A stretch of DNA of 64,000 nt from an uncultured Eubacteriales bacterium (GTDB lineage: Bacteria > Bacillota > Clostridia > Peptostreptococcales > Anaerovoracaceae), in NCBI GenBank assembly GCA_910583765.1, contig CAJTYS010000005.1:79418-143417 (forward strand), written 5' to 3'. A program made the position numbers and the translations under genes. Shown piece by piece: positions 52,691 to 62,226 of the stretch; within the stretch, counting starts at the first letter, position 1; every line of letters starts with the position of its first letter. The notes below the pieces were generated by a model. That model was given only the letters and a program-made list of their open reading frames with translations. It ran no database searches and was not told the DNA's origin.

Positions 52691-55171
52691 ATGAATAAAG
52701 AAAGAATTGGAACTTGGGATGAAAAGCTAGTTAGAAGTTATACGAATCGTGTAAAAGAAGCGAGGGAAATGACGCTTGAGGCTGTTCCGGGAATAGATTT
52801 AGAACATGCGTACGTGGAAATGGATTTAATAAAAGAAAACAAGGCAGAACCGCAGGTCATAAAGAGGGCGCGTATTTTTGCGGAATATTTAAGGCAGAAA
52901 ACAATTTATATTAAAAAAGATGAACTGCTGGTAGGAAATATTTCAAGGGAAGTAAAATATGCACCTTTTGTGGGAGAATTATATGTTGATTTTGTGGATG
53001 AAGAACTGGATGATCCGGTAATGGATTTTTCGATTCGAGAATTTGATCGTTTAGCGGTGCCGGACGAAACGCGAAAAGAGCTCCGTGAAATCATAATTCC
53101 TTTTTTCAAAGAATATTCCTATCAGAATCATGTTTTAAATGAGTTAATGGAAGAAAATGTCCGCGAAAAAACCTGCCCAATGGTATCGAAAACGCCAACA
53201 ATACCAAATGTGACAAATCTTATGGTTCAGACTGACAGCGGACACCAGGTGCTGAACTATCATAAAGTTTTAAAAATTGGAATGCGAGGGATCAAAGACG
53301 AAATTTTATGGCATAAAAGGAAGGTGGAACAATCCTTTGTCGTAAACAATAAACAGAATCGCCTTGACTTTTATGAAGCCGCTCTGATCGTTCTCGATGC
53401 TGCAATGGATTACTCCAGGCGATATTCTGAGATGGCGGTCAAAATGGCAAAGGAAGAGAAAGATGAGGAGAGAAGAAAAGAGCTTCTGGAAATTTCACGC
53501 ATTTGCGCAAAAGTACCGGCAGAACCGGCGGAAACTTGGTATGAAGCATTGCAGTCCGTTTACATGACATATGTCCTTATGTACTGCGATGTACGAAACG
53601 TGGCCAATGGGTGGGGGCGCTTCGATCAATACATGATGCCGTATTACAAGAAAAGCGTTTTGGATGACAAAACAATGACAAGAGAAGAAGCTCTGGAGTT
53701 GATGGAACTGTTCTTAGTAAAGGTAAACCAACATGTTGAGTTATATAATTATGCGAACACAAATACGCAGATGGGGTTTTGCCTTTCCTCACAGATCATC
53801 ATTGGCGGGCAGACAAGGGAGGGTGAAGATGCTGTAAACGATGTAAGTTATCTTGTGTTAGACGCAGAAGAGCAAGTTGGTTTGCAGAATCCAGATATCG
53901 GAATAAGAATTTATGAAGGAACTCCGGATCAATTTTTGCGTCGAGCCTGTGAAGTGGTACGGCTAGGACGTGGAAAACCAAAGTTTTTCTTTGATAAAAA
54001 AGAGATGGAATGCCTGAAAAATATATATGCAGACGCACCGATTGAAGAACTTCGGGATTACGTGGCTACAGGCTGCACAGAATCGTTTCTCCCATATATG
54101 ACGATGTGCCATTCTTATTGTTCGATCATCAATGTGCCAAAAGTGCTGGAATTAACGATTCATAACGGGAAATGCGCGCTGACTGGTGAACAATTAGGTC
54201 CTCGTACAGGTGAACCGAATACATTCCGTTCGATGGGGCAGTTCCTGAACGCCTTTAGAGAGCAAATGTATTGGTGGATGGAACTTGTTGGGAAGAGCGT
54301 GACTGTACAGATGAATGCTATGGCCGAACATATGCATGCGCCATTTTCATCAGTGCTTTTGGATGGCCCAATTGAAAAGGGCCTGGACTTGATTGAGGGC
54401 GGATGCTGGGAAACGACTTATGGAATTTGGTATGCGGGCCTTGCGCATGCGGCAGATTCTCTTTCCGTTATTGACACATTGATTTATCGCCAGAAACAAG
54501 TAACGTGGGAACAGATGGACAAGGCGCTTCTTGACAACTGGGAAGGTCATGAAGTTTTGCGGCAGCTTTGTTTGAATGATGTAGAAAAATACGGGAACGA
54601 TGATGACTACGCAGATGGCTTTGCGTCGTATGTAATGGACCTTTGGTGTGATAGCATTGATTATATCAACGGAAGAAAGGATCTGCTGCCTCGGTATGGT
54701 GGGAAGTATGTGTGTTCATCTATCGTAGCTTCTAGTCCTACAGCACTTGGCAAAACGACCGGAGCGCTGCCAAATGGACGCTTTAACGAAGAGCCTTTGT
54801 CCGACACCAGTTCTCCTGCTCAGGGGGCGGATCGCTGCGGCCCTGCCGCTGTCATACGTTCTAACGCAAAACTGCCGGTTCATAGAAACGCGCTCGGCAA
54901 TTGTCTCAACCAGAGAATTTCACCTCAGCTTGTGGAAACCAGTGAAGACATTGATCGTTTCGTCGCCTTTGTAAAAGCGTGCTGCGATTTGGAACTGTTT
55001 GAAATTCAATTCAATATTATTTCGACAGATGTCTTAAGGGATGCCATGTCCCGTCCTGATCATCATCGGGGATTATTGGTCCGGGTGGCGAGCTATAATG
55101 CGTATTTCACAGATTTAAATGAGGCTTGCCAGATGGATATTATTAATCGGAACGAGCAGGCGGACTGGTAA
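52691..55171 (+). CDS. Glycyl-radical-enzyme homologue with Ser at the radical site (copy 2)
   Basis: An 826-residue paralogue of the 44.4-kb enzyme, clearly related over its length. Cys462 and Glu464 are in TGCTESFLPY. The C-terminal loop is VRVASYNAYF, so Ser801 (codon AGC at 55091-55093) stands at the radical glycine, 25 residues before the end as in copy 1. The two genes differ widely in codons (this one is more AT-rich), so the shared Ser is conserved rather than copied recently. No activase is adjacent; the one at 43.4 kb would have to serve both, if any activation occurs. Substrate unknown. Confidence 0.9.
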   Translation: MNKERIGTWDEKLVRSYTNRVKEAREMTLEAVPGIDLEHAYVEMDLIKENKAEPQVIKRARIFAEYLRQKTIYIKKDELLVGNISREVKYAPFVGELYVDFVDEELDDPVMDFSIREFDRLAVPDETRKELREIIIPFFKEYSYQNHVLNELMEENVREKTCPMVSKTPTIPNVTNLMVQTDSGHQVLNYHKVLKIGMRGIKDEILWHKRKVEQSFVVNNKQNRLDFYEAALIVLDAAMDYSRRYSEMAVKMAKEEKDEERRKELLEISRICAKVPAEPAETWYEALQSVYMTYVLMYCDVRNVANGWGRFDQYMMPYYKKSVLDDKTMTREEALELMELFLVKVNQHVELYNYANTNTQMGFCLSSQIIIGGQTREGEDAVNDVSYLVLDAEEQVGLQNPDIGIRIYEGTPDQFLRRACEVVRLGRGKPKFFFDKKEMECLKNIYADAPIEELRDYVATGCTESFLPYMTMCHSYCSIINVPKVLELTIHNGKCALTGEQLGPRTGEPNTFRSMGQFLNAFREQMYWWMELVGKSVTVQMNAMAEHMHAPFSSVLLDGPIEKGLDLIEGGCWETTYGIWYAGLAHAADSLSVIDTLIYRQKQVTWEQMDKALLDNWEGHEVLRQLCLNDVEKYGNDDDYADGFASYVMDLWCDSIDYINGRKDLLPRYGGKYVCSSIVASSPTALGKTTGALPNGRFNEEPLSDTSSPAQGADRCGPAAVIRSNAKLPVHRNALGNCLNQRISPQLVETSEDIDRFVAFVKACCDLELFEIQFNIISTDVLRDAMSRPDHHRGLLVRVASYNAYFTDLNEACQMDIINRNEQADW

Positions 55172-55640
55172 GCTAGCCTCCATCAAACGATCATATCAAG
55201 GGGTAAGGGTCGGGTCGCGCCGCCTGGCAACGGAACTCTTTGATCAAATGGAGCCAGGCCAAATACGGTCGGAAGCCTTGGCTTATGCTGAAAAACATCC
55301 GCATAAAGGAAAAGGCGAGAGGCTTTAGGTCCATATGATAAACGTGACAACATCCAGGGGAAAGTGGTTTTGGCTTTAGACCCTGGATGTTTTTTGCCTA
55401 GATAAGGATGATTTTTTGATTTAGACTCCCCTGCCCCTTACCAGCAGAGACTGCCACTCCTAAACCCTCTGATCTTCCCAAGACCTTCCCGAGATTTTCT
55501 CCAGAAAGCAAACCGCCAGTTCCCCTTCTAGCCCCGATAGCAATAAAGTGGAAAATCGCAGCGCGCAACCTCTAAAACGCAAAAACTGTGAGTAAAACCT
55601 ATAAAAATAAAAAAACATTGTGAATTTCAACAAAAAGTGG
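55172..55640 (+). other. Intergenic stretch with terminator
   Basis: Bases up to about 55330 hold a short open frame overlapping the GRE end that I cannot assign. A strong terminator lies at 55350-55396; the rest up to the ilvB promoter shows nothing recognisable, and no T-box was seen. Confidence 0.5.
55350..55396 (+). terminator. Terminator after the GRE copy 2 operon
   Basis: ACATCCAGGG (55350-55359) pairs with CCCTGGATGT (55381-55390) and is followed by TTTTTTG. Confidence 0.9.
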
Positions 55641-55668
55641 TTGATTTTCTCAAAAAAAGCGTTATAAT
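55641..55668 (+). promoter_or_regulatory. Promoter of ilvB-ilvN-ilvC
   Basis: TTGATT (55641-55646), 16 bases, TATAAT (55663-55668), about 75 bases before the ilvB start. Confidence 0.65.
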
Positions 55669-55743
55669 AGGTTGTACTTGATCCAAAAATAGTGTATATA
55701 TAAGAGCGGACGAGAATTTTAGTAGAAAAGGATGAATACGAAA

Positions 55744-57405
55744 ATGAAATTAACAGGATCACAATTGATCGCGGAAATTTTATTAGAGCATGATGTGGAC
55801 ACGGTCTTCGGATATCCAGGAGGCGCGGCTCTCAACATCTATGATGCGCTGTATGAATATAAGGACAAAATCAAGCACGTTCTTACGGCTCACGAGCAAG
55901 GCGCCTCCCATGCCGCGGACGGCTACTATAGGGCCACAGGCAAAACGGGCGTTGTCTTCGCCACCAGCGGCCCAGGCGCCACCAATTTAGTGACAGGGAT
56001 CGCCACAGCCTTCATGGACAGTATTCCAATGATCGCCATCACAGCAAATGTGCCGGATAGCCTGATCGGGCGGGACGCGTTTCAAGAGGTCTGTATCACA
56101 GGCGTGACCCTGCCTATCACAAAACACAGCTTCTTCGTAAACAGGGTCGAAGATTTGGAACACGCTTTGCGGGAAGCCTTCCGCATTGCCAACAGTGGGA
56201 GAAAAGGGCCAGTGCTCATTGATGTGACAAAGGACGTCACAGCAGCGGCCATTGACTATAAAAAAGGAAAGCCATTGCCCCTCAAGCCAAAGCCTCTAGC
56301 AGACGAAAAGGAAGTGTCGGAGATCGCGGAAATGATCAACCGAGCTGAACGGCCAGTCATTTATTTTGGCGGCGGCGTATCTGCGTCGGATGCCGGAGAC
56401 GAGCTCAATGAACTGCTGGAAAAGGCAGACATCCCAGCTACATACACACTGATGGCCGCAGGAATCTTAGGCTACGAAAACAAGCGGAATCTGGGGCTGA
56501 TCGGCATGCACGGCAGCATCGCGGCGAACAGGGCCGTTGACCGGGCGGATCTGCTGATCGCTTTGGGCTGCCGGTTCAGTGATCGGGTGGCGCTGAATCC
56601 TAACAAGTTCGCCAAAAGAGCGAAAAAAGTACAGGTGGACATTGACAAGAGCGAAATCAACAAAAATGTGATCGTAGATAAAAGCGTGATCAGCGATGTG
56701 AAGGATTTTCTTCAGAAGCTGCTCCCATTGATTGAAAAGAAAGAACACGAGGAATGGGTGGCCCAGTCCACGGAATGGAAGAAAAAGACCGGTGACATCA
56801 AATGCCAGGATGCCGCGCTTCATCCCAGCGAGATCATTACAGCTGTATGTGATCTGACGGACAAAGACACCATTTACGTGACAGACGTTGGCCAGCATCA
56901 GATGTGGACAGCACAGTACTTGAAACACGATAGGACGAAAAGCTTCATCACCAGCGGTGGTCTGGGAACCATGGGATTCGGTTACGGTGCGGCAATTGGC
57001 GCGCAGGTGGGCTGTCCGGACAAACGGGTCATCCACTTTACAGGAGACGGCTCTTTCCACATGAATCTCAACGAAGCCTGCACAGCAGTGAGCGAAGAAC
57101 TTCCTATTATAACGATTATCATGAACAACAGAGTCTTAGGGATGGTTTACCAGTGGCAGACCAGTTTTTACGGAAAACGGTACTCGTCCACCACGCCAGG
57201 CAGGAAGACCGACTTCCCGAAATTGGCGGAGGCTTTTGGAGCCAAGGGATTTTCCGCTTCTGATCCAGTAGAGTTTGAAGAGGTCTTTAAAAAGGCTTTG
57301 CAGGAAAAAGGGCCAGTGTGGATCGACTGCGCTATCGCGGCGGACGAGCGAGTGCTGCCGATGATTCCAGGCGGCGGGACCATCGAAGATATGATCATTG
57401 GATAG
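55744..57405 (+). CDS. ilvB: Acetolactate synthase, catalytic subunit
   Basis: ThDP/FAD enzyme for the first common step of valine and isoleucine synthesis: two pyruvates give acetolactate, or pyruvate plus 2-ketobutyrate gives acetohydroxybutyrate. The 553 residues start MKLTGSQLIAEILLEHDVDT with VFGYPGGAALNIYD, and have the catalytic Glu in LTAHEQGASHAADGY, and the ThDP motif HFTGDGSFHMNLNE ending in IIMNNRVLGM. The ATG at 55744 gives a better ribosome-site distance than 55732. ilvN follows after 13 bases. Confidence 0.96.
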   Translation: MKLTGSQLIAEILLEHDVDTVFGYPGGAALNIYDALYEYKDKIKHVLTAHEQGASHAADGYYRATGKTGVVFATSGPGATNLVTGIATAFMDSIPMIAITANVPDSLIGRDAFQEVCITGVTLPITKHSFFVNRVEDLEHALREAFRIANSGRKGPVLIDVTKDVTAAAIDYKKGKPLPLKPKPLADEKEVSEIAEMINRAERPVIYFGGGVSASDAGDELNELLEKADIPATYTLMAAGILGYENKRNLGLIGMHGSIAANRAVDRADLLIALGCRFSDRVALNPNKFAKRAKKVQVDIDKSEINKNVIVDKSVISDVKDFLQKLLPLIEKKEHEEWVAQSTEWKKKTGDIKCQDAALHPSEIITAVCDLTDKDTIYVTDVGQHQMWTAQYLKHDRTKSFITSGGLGTMGFGYGAAIGAQVGCPDKRVIHFTGDGSFHMNLNEACTAVSEELPIITIIMNNRVLGMVYQWQTSFYGKRYSSTTPGRKTDFPKLAEAFGAKGFSASDPVEFEEVFKKALQEKGPVWIDCAIAADERVLPMIPGGGTIEDMIIG

Positions 57406-57418
57406 GAAGGAGAAAAAC

Positions 57419-57925
57419 ATGGACAAGATACTGAAAAAAGAAGTCATCAGCATATTAGTGGACAACCAATCGAACGTACTATCCAGAGTGGTCAGCCTTT
57501 TTGGAAGGCGGGGCTTCAACATCGACTCGCTGACGGTTTCCGCCACCAATAATCCGGAAATTTCCAGGATTACCATTGTCTTTAATGGAACGGAACAGTC
57601 TCTGCATCAGATCCTGACTCAGACAGAAAAACTGGAAGTCGTGAGAGACATTTTCACCCTGGACGCTGGCAACAGCCTCTACCGAGAATTGCTGCTGGTC
57701 AAGATCAAGTGTGACAAAAATGACAGAAGCGGCATACGTGAAATCATTGAAATTTACAGAGGCAAGATCATCGACCTGTCCAAAGACAGCATGATCGTGG
57801 AACTGACCGGCGCACCGGAAAAACTGGACGGCTTCATGGAAATGATGTCTTGCTATGACATCGCGGAAGTCTGCCGGACTGGGATCACCGGCATCGAACG
57901 GGGCATCCAGGAACGGAGCCTTTAA
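57419..57925 (+). CDS. ilvN: Acetolactate synthase, regulatory subunit
   Basis: Small subunit of 168 residues with an N-terminal ACT domain (VISILVDNQSNVLSRVVSLF, then RRGFNIDSLTV) that mediates valine feedback inhibition and activates IlvB. GGAAGGAG before the ATG at 57419 fixes the start. The C-terminal half matches the ALS small-subunit domain (LLLVKIKCDKNDRSGIREI). Confidence 0.95.
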   Translation: MDKILKKEVISILVDNQSNVLSRVVSLFGRRGFNIDSLTVSATNNPEISRITIVFNGTEQSLHQILTQTEKLEVVRDIFTLDAGNSLYRELLLVKIKCDKNDRSGIREIIEIYRGKIIDLSKDSMIVELTGAPEKLDGFMEMMSCYDIAEVCRTGITGIERGIQERSL

Positions 57926-57981
57926 TTTCAGGCAACTATATTGAGTTTCAAATAAACATATAATAAAAGGAGAGATTTAAA

Positions 57982-58977
57982 ATGATCAAGAAGTATTATG
58001 ACCAGGATTGTAATTTAGGACTGCTCGATGGAAAAACCGTTGCCATCATCGGATTCGGCAGCCAGGGCCACGCCCATGCCATGAACCTGAATGAAAGCGG
58101 TGTCAACGTAGTAGTAGGTTTGAGACCAGGCTCCGCCCACACTGCGAAAGCAGAAGCCGCTGGACTGAAAGTCGTGGATATCGAAGCAGCGGCGGAAGCT
58201 GGGGATATCGTAATGATGCTGGTGCCAGACGAATTGGCAGCGGACATTTACAAAAATCAGGTCGCGAAGCATATGAAGGAAGGCAATGTTCTGGCATTTG
58301 CTCATGGCTTTAACATTCACTACAGCCAGATCACTCCGGCAAAAGATGTTGACGTTATCATGATCGCTCCAAAGGGACCTGGACACACAGTAAGATCCCA
58401 GTACACAGAAGGAAAAGGCGTTCCAAGCCTGATCGCCGTTTATCAGGATGCTTCGGGAAAAGCAAAAGACTATGCGCTGGCATACGCTTCTGGAATCGGC
58501 GCTGGCCGCGCGGGGATCCTGGAAACCACATTTAAAGAAGAAACAGAAACTGACCTGTTTGGTGAACAGGCTGTGCTGTGCGGTGGTGTCACAGAGCTGA
58601 TGAAGGCTGGATTCGATACCCTGGTAGAAGCAGGATATGAACCGGAAATGGCATACTTTGAATGTATCCATGAAATGAAACTGATCGTTGACCTGATCAA
58701 TGAAGGCGGATTCGACAAGATGAGATATTCCATCTCCAACACAGCGGAATACGGTGACTACAGAACCGGTACAAGGATGATCACGGAAGAAACAAGAAAA
58801 GAAATGAAGAAAGTCCTTTCCGAAATTCAGGATGGAACCTTCGCCAGCGAATTCATTCAGGAATTCAAGGCTGGTGGAAAAGCCAAGTTCCTGGCAACAA
58901 GGAGAAAGGAATCCGAACACCTGCTGTGCAAGGTCGGCGCTGAACTGAGGAAGATGATGAGTTGGTTAAAGAAATAA
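57982..58977 (+). CDS. ilvC: Ketol-acid reductoisomerase
   Basis: Class I enzyme that rearranges and reduces acetolactate to dihydroxyisovalerate. The 331 residues have the Rossmann motif GFGSQGHAHAMNL, the cofactor loop GLRPGSAHTAKA, APKGPGHTVRSQY and the metal site DLFGEQAVLCGGV. AAAAGGAG precedes the ATG. It ends the ilvBNC run. Confidence 0.97.
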   Translation: MIKKYYDQDCNLGLLDGKTVAIIGFGSQGHAHAMNLNESGVNVVVGLRPGSAHTAKAEAAGLKVVDIEAAAEAGDIVMMLVPDELAADIYKNQVAKHMKEGNVLAFAHGFNIHYSQITPAKDVDVIMIAPKGPGHTVRSQYTEGKGVPSLIAVYQDASGKAKDYALAYASGIGAGRAGILETTFKEETETDLFGEQAVLCGGVTELMKAGFDTLVEAGYEPEMAYFECIHEMKLIVDLINEGGFDKMRYSISNTAEYGDYRTGTRMITEETRKEMKKVLSEIQDGTFASEFIQEFKAGGKAKFLATRRKESEHLLCKVGAELRKMMSWLKK

Positions 58978-58980
58978 AGC

Positions 58981-59053
58981 GGAAAAAGTTTTGCTTCGGC
59001 TGCTGGTCCTCGGCTTACGCCTGCGGAGGCAGCCTGCGCAAGAACTTTTTCCT
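58981..59053 (+). terminator. Large hairpin after ilvC
   Basis: GGAAAAAGTTTTGC pairs with GCAAGAACTTTTTCC (near complement) across ~45 bases that themselves contain GCCTGCGGAGGC-type repeats. It has no T-run, so it may stabilise the mRNA end rather than terminate. Confidence 0.45.
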
Positions 59054-59182
59054 GGGCTTCCTGGATAGGATGCGGGCGTTTTGGCTGAGTTGATGAGACG
59101 CGTCCCTAAACTCTTTAAAGGTGCTGGGGTGGTTTTGCTTCAGTTGTGCCTCCTCGACCTGCGGCCTGGAGGTGGAGGTGTG

Positions 59183-59358
59183 AACGCCAACATTTTGAGT
59201 GTTTTGATGGGAAAATTGCGTTTTAAGCTGGAAAAAGAGTGGTTTACTTGGGAATTATGGAACATATGACTATAATTTAGAATGATATGGTATATATTTT
59301 CAAAAATTTCCCAAAATCCGCAATTTTTGCGAGGCTTTTGAAGGTATGTTGGCGCATG
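59183..59358. mobile_element. MITE-like inverted-repeat element, copy 2
   Basis: CGCCAACAT (59185-59193) and ATGTTGGCG (59346-59354) are inverted ends. AAAATTGCG (59212) and CGCAATTTTTG (59319) lie 27 bases inside each end, as in the copy at 46.95 kb. The centre differs. No coding sequence; the rest of the 600-base ilvC-ilvD gap shows nothing else recognisable. Confidence 0.55.
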
Positions 59359-59593
59359 CTTCTTTCTGAAACGCTTTTAAATGGGGTGCATATGTCTCTG
59401 GCATGTTTTCACCAAGCAGAGATGCTCAGGCAGAGGCGCTGAGTGTCCGGCCTGTGAAAGGAGCACTGGGCAAGCGACGAAAATGGCAAAACGCAAGCAA
59501 CAAGCGATATGAATTGAAAAGGTAAAGAAATGAACGAATGGGACGGATGCGTGGGGTGTCTGTCCCGTTTTGTAAGTAAGGAGAATGAAGATT

Positions 59594-61258
59594 ATGGCAT
59601 TGAGAAGCGCGAATGTGACCCAGGGTGTGGAAAAGGCTCCTATGCGGAGTTTGTTTTACGCCATGGGGTATACGAAGGAAGAGCTGGATCGCCCGTTGAT
59701 TGGGGTGGTTTCGGCAAAGAGTGAGATTGTTCCAGGGCATATGCATCTGGATAAGGTGGCTGAGGCGGTGAAGGCTGGCGTGCGTATGGCTGGCGGCACG
59801 CCGATCGAGATTCCGGCTATTGGGGTCTGCGATGGGATCGCCATGGGCCATGTGGGGATGAAGTATAGTTTGGCTAGCAGGGAGCTGATCGCAGATAGCG
59901 TGGAGACTATGATCATGGGCCATAGCTTGGATGGCGCTGTGCTGGTGCCTAACTGCGATAAGATCGTTCCGGGCATGGTCATGGCTGCGGTGCGCATGGA
60001 CATTCCGGCGGTGGTATGCTCCGGTGGGCCGATGATGTCAGGGCTGGTGAATGATGAGGAAACCAGTCTTTCCAAGATGTTCGAGGCAGTGGGCGCTAGG
60101 AAGGCGAATCTGATTGATGACGAAAAACTGCGGGAGTTCGAGGAGAACACTTGTCCGGGATGCGGCTCTTGCTCTGGCATGTACACGGCCAACAGCATGA
60201 ACTGTCTTTGTGAAGCCATTGGCATCGCCCTTCCTGGAAACGGGACCATTCCGGCAGTGGAAAGCGGCAGGATCCGTCTGGCAAAGCATGCGGGCATGGC
60301 GATCATGAATCTAGTGGAAAAGAACATCACAGCCAGGGACATTATCAATGAAAAATCCATCCGCAACGCATTGGCCTGCGACATGGCGCTGGGATGCTCG
60401 TCCAATAGCGTGCTGCACCTGCTGGCAATTGCCAATGAAGCAGGCGTGGAACTGAACTTGGAAATCTTCAATGAATTCAGCGGCAAAGTCCCGAATCTCT
60501 GCCACTTGGCTCCTGCGGGCGGCACCCACATGCATGACCTGAATCGGGCTGGTGGACTGATGGCTGTGTTCAGTGAGCTAGACAAAAAAGGGCTGGTTGA
60601 CAAGAGCCTGATCACAGCCACGGGAAAAACCGTGGGCGAAAACATGGAAGGCGCCAAGGTCAAGGACCACGACATTATCCGTCCGGTGGAAGAGCCTTAC
60701 AGTGAAACAGGGGGCATCGCCATTTTGTGGGGCAATATCGCACAAAATGGGTGCGTGGTCAAGAGAAGCGCCGTGGCGCCGGAAATGTTGTCCCACTCCG
60801 GTCCAGCCAGGGTCTTCAATTGTGAGGAAGAAGCCATCGAAGCTATTTATGGCGGAAAGATCGTGGATGGCGATGTGGTGGTGATTCGTTACGAAGGACC
60901 GAAGGGTGGTCCAGGCATGCGGGAGATGCTCAACCCGACCAGCGCTCTGGCAGGCATGGGACTTGATAAAACCGTGGCGCTGATCACAGACGGCAGATTC
61001 AGCGGAGCCAGCAGAGGCGCTTCCATCGGCCATGTGGCACCGGAGGCAGCCGCAGGCGGAAATATCGCATATATCGAAGAGGGCGATATCATTGAAATCG
61101 ATATACCGGCTTCTAAGATCAATGTGAAACTCAGCGATCAAGAACTAGAGCAGAGAAAAGCAAAATATGTTGCTCCGGACTTTGGCGCAAAATCCGGCTG
61201 GCTGGCCAGATACCAGAGAAATGTTTCCTCAGCGGATAAAGGCGCTGTGATGGAATAA
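59594..61258 (+). CDS. ilvD: Dihydroxyacid dehydratase
   Basis: Iron-sulfur enzyme that dehydrates dihydroxyisovalerate and dihydroxymethylvalerate to the 2-keto acids. The 554 residues have VLVPNCDKIVPGM, CPGCGSCSGMYTANSMN and GRFSGASRGASIGHVAPEA, all typical. AAGGAGA lies 9 bases before the ATG at 59594; the ATG at 59585 is too close to it. It is separated from ilvC by 616 bases containing a MITE-like element, so it probably has its own promoter, which I could not identify with confidence. Confidence 0.96.
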   Translation: MALRSANVTQGVEKAPMRSLFYAMGYTKEELDRPLIGVVSAKSEIVPGHMHLDKVAEAVKAGVRMAGGTPIEIPAIGVCDGIAMGHVGMKYSLASRELIADSVETMIMGHSLDGAVLVPNCDKIVPGMVMAAVRMDIPAVVCSGGPMMSGLVNDEETSLSKMFEAVGARKANLIDDEKLREFEENTCPGCGSCSGMYTANSMNCLCEAIGIALPGNGTIPAVESGRIRLAKHAGMAIMNLVEKNITARDIINEKSIRNALACDMALGCSSNSVLHLLAIANEAGVELNLEIFNEFSGKVPNLCHLAPAGGTHMHDLNRAGGLMAVFSELDKKGLVDKSLITATGKTVGENMEGAKVKDHDIIRPVEEPYSETGGIAILWGNIAQNGCVVKRSAVAPEMLSHSGPARVFNCEEEAIEAIYGGKIVDGDVVVIRYEGPKGGPGMREMLNPTSALAGMGLDKTVALITDGRFSGASRGASIGHVAPEAAAGGNIAYIEEGDIIEIDIPASKINVKLSDQELEQRKAKYVAPDFGAKSGWLARYQRNVSSADKGAVME

Positions 61259-61360
61259 CGAGCAGAATAAAATAGGCCAAAAAGCTGTCTCAATAGATTT
61301 GCAAAAATTCCCGTCTTATGGTAGGATAATCATAACGCTAAAAAAGAAAGTGGAGGCATC

Positions 61361-61861
61361 ATGGAAATAGAAGATATGGAAATAAGGCTGATGAAGGCTT
61401 ATGATGACATACGGGCTGGAAACACGCAGATCGAAAAGGATACTGCTGCGCTGGGAGAAGAACTGCGCACCTCCATGGATAATATAAATAGAGATATTAC
61501 ACTGCACATCGAGGACATGCACCAGCAGATGCAGGACATGGTCGCAGATTTTAGGCATAACATGCAGGCCCAGGCAGAGGAATTCCGCGAGGATATCCGA
61601 ATCGACATCAAGGCCCTGGAAACAGGCGATCATATAGAGAAAGAGCTGAACGAGGATGTGAAGATTCTCAAGAAAGATCTGAAAACTGATATTTCAGGCA
61701 TCCGGGCCAATTTGAAAAACACCATACAGAACATAGAACAGACGACAGACGCGAACCTGTCCAATTTAGTGGAGCGCTCAGAAGTGGAGCTGGGGACGGT
61801 TTTAGACAATATCATCGTACAGGCCAAAGCCAGTGACCCGCCGATCAAACAGAAAAAATGA
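61361..61861 (+). CDS. Coiled-coil protein of unknown function
   Basis: A 166-residue, highly charged, almost entirely helical protein with heptad-like patterns (IEDMHQQMQDMVADF, LKKDLKTDISGIRANL). No signal peptide or membrane segment. GTGGAGG precedes the ATG. It overlaps the DUF1294 gene by ATGA, suggesting coupled translation and a possible role near the membrane. No family recognised. Confidence 0.75.
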   Translation: MEIEDMEIRLMKAYDDIRAGNTQIEKDTAALGEELRTSMDNINRDITLHIEDMHQQMQDMVADFRHNMQAQAEEFREDIRIDIKALETGDHIEKELNEDVKILKKDLKTDISGIRANLKNTIQNIEQTTDANLSNLVERSEVELGTVLDNIIVQAKASDPPIKQKK

Positions 61862-62139
61862 GAGGGATCGTTCTCTACTTGCTCCTGATCAATTTACTTG
61901 CTTTCGCAGTCATGAAAAGCGACAAGCGCAGAGCGAAAAAAGGCTTGTGGAGGATCCCGGAAAAAAATTTGTTCCTGCTTGCTGCTTTAGGCGGCAGTCT
62001 GGGCGGAATCGCGGGGATGCGTCTTTTTCACCACAAAACAAAGCACAAGAAGTTCACCATTGGCTTCCCATGTATTTTGCTTTTGCAGTGCGTCCTGATT
62101 TTGTGGCTTTGGAAACACATCATACAGGGAACGCTTTGA
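61858..62139 (+). CDS. DUF1294 family small membrane protein
   Basis: A 93-residue membrane protein with three hydrophobic segments (VLYLLLINLLAFAVM, the GGSLGGIAGM segment and ILLLQCVLILWLW). The RRAKKGLWRIPEKNLFLLA and RLFHHKTKHKKF segments are typical of DUF1294. Function of the family is unknown. It starts in the stop of the coiled-coil gene. Confidence 0.88.
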   Translation: MRGIVLYLLLINLLAFAVMKSDKRRAKKGLWRIPEKNLFLLAALGGSLGGIAGMRLFHHKTKHKKFTIGFPCILLLQCVLILWLWKHIIQGTL

Positions 62140-62226
62140 TGAACAAAGGACATATTGCGCCAAGTAGCCCGCAAAAGGCTGAATAGGCACAAATCGTTAT
62201 TACTCGCAGGGTGAAAGGAGAAGGAA

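Noticed and set aside
55600..55743. T-box riboswitch before ilvB
   Set aside because: The leader is too short and no T-box core sequence or terminator is visible.
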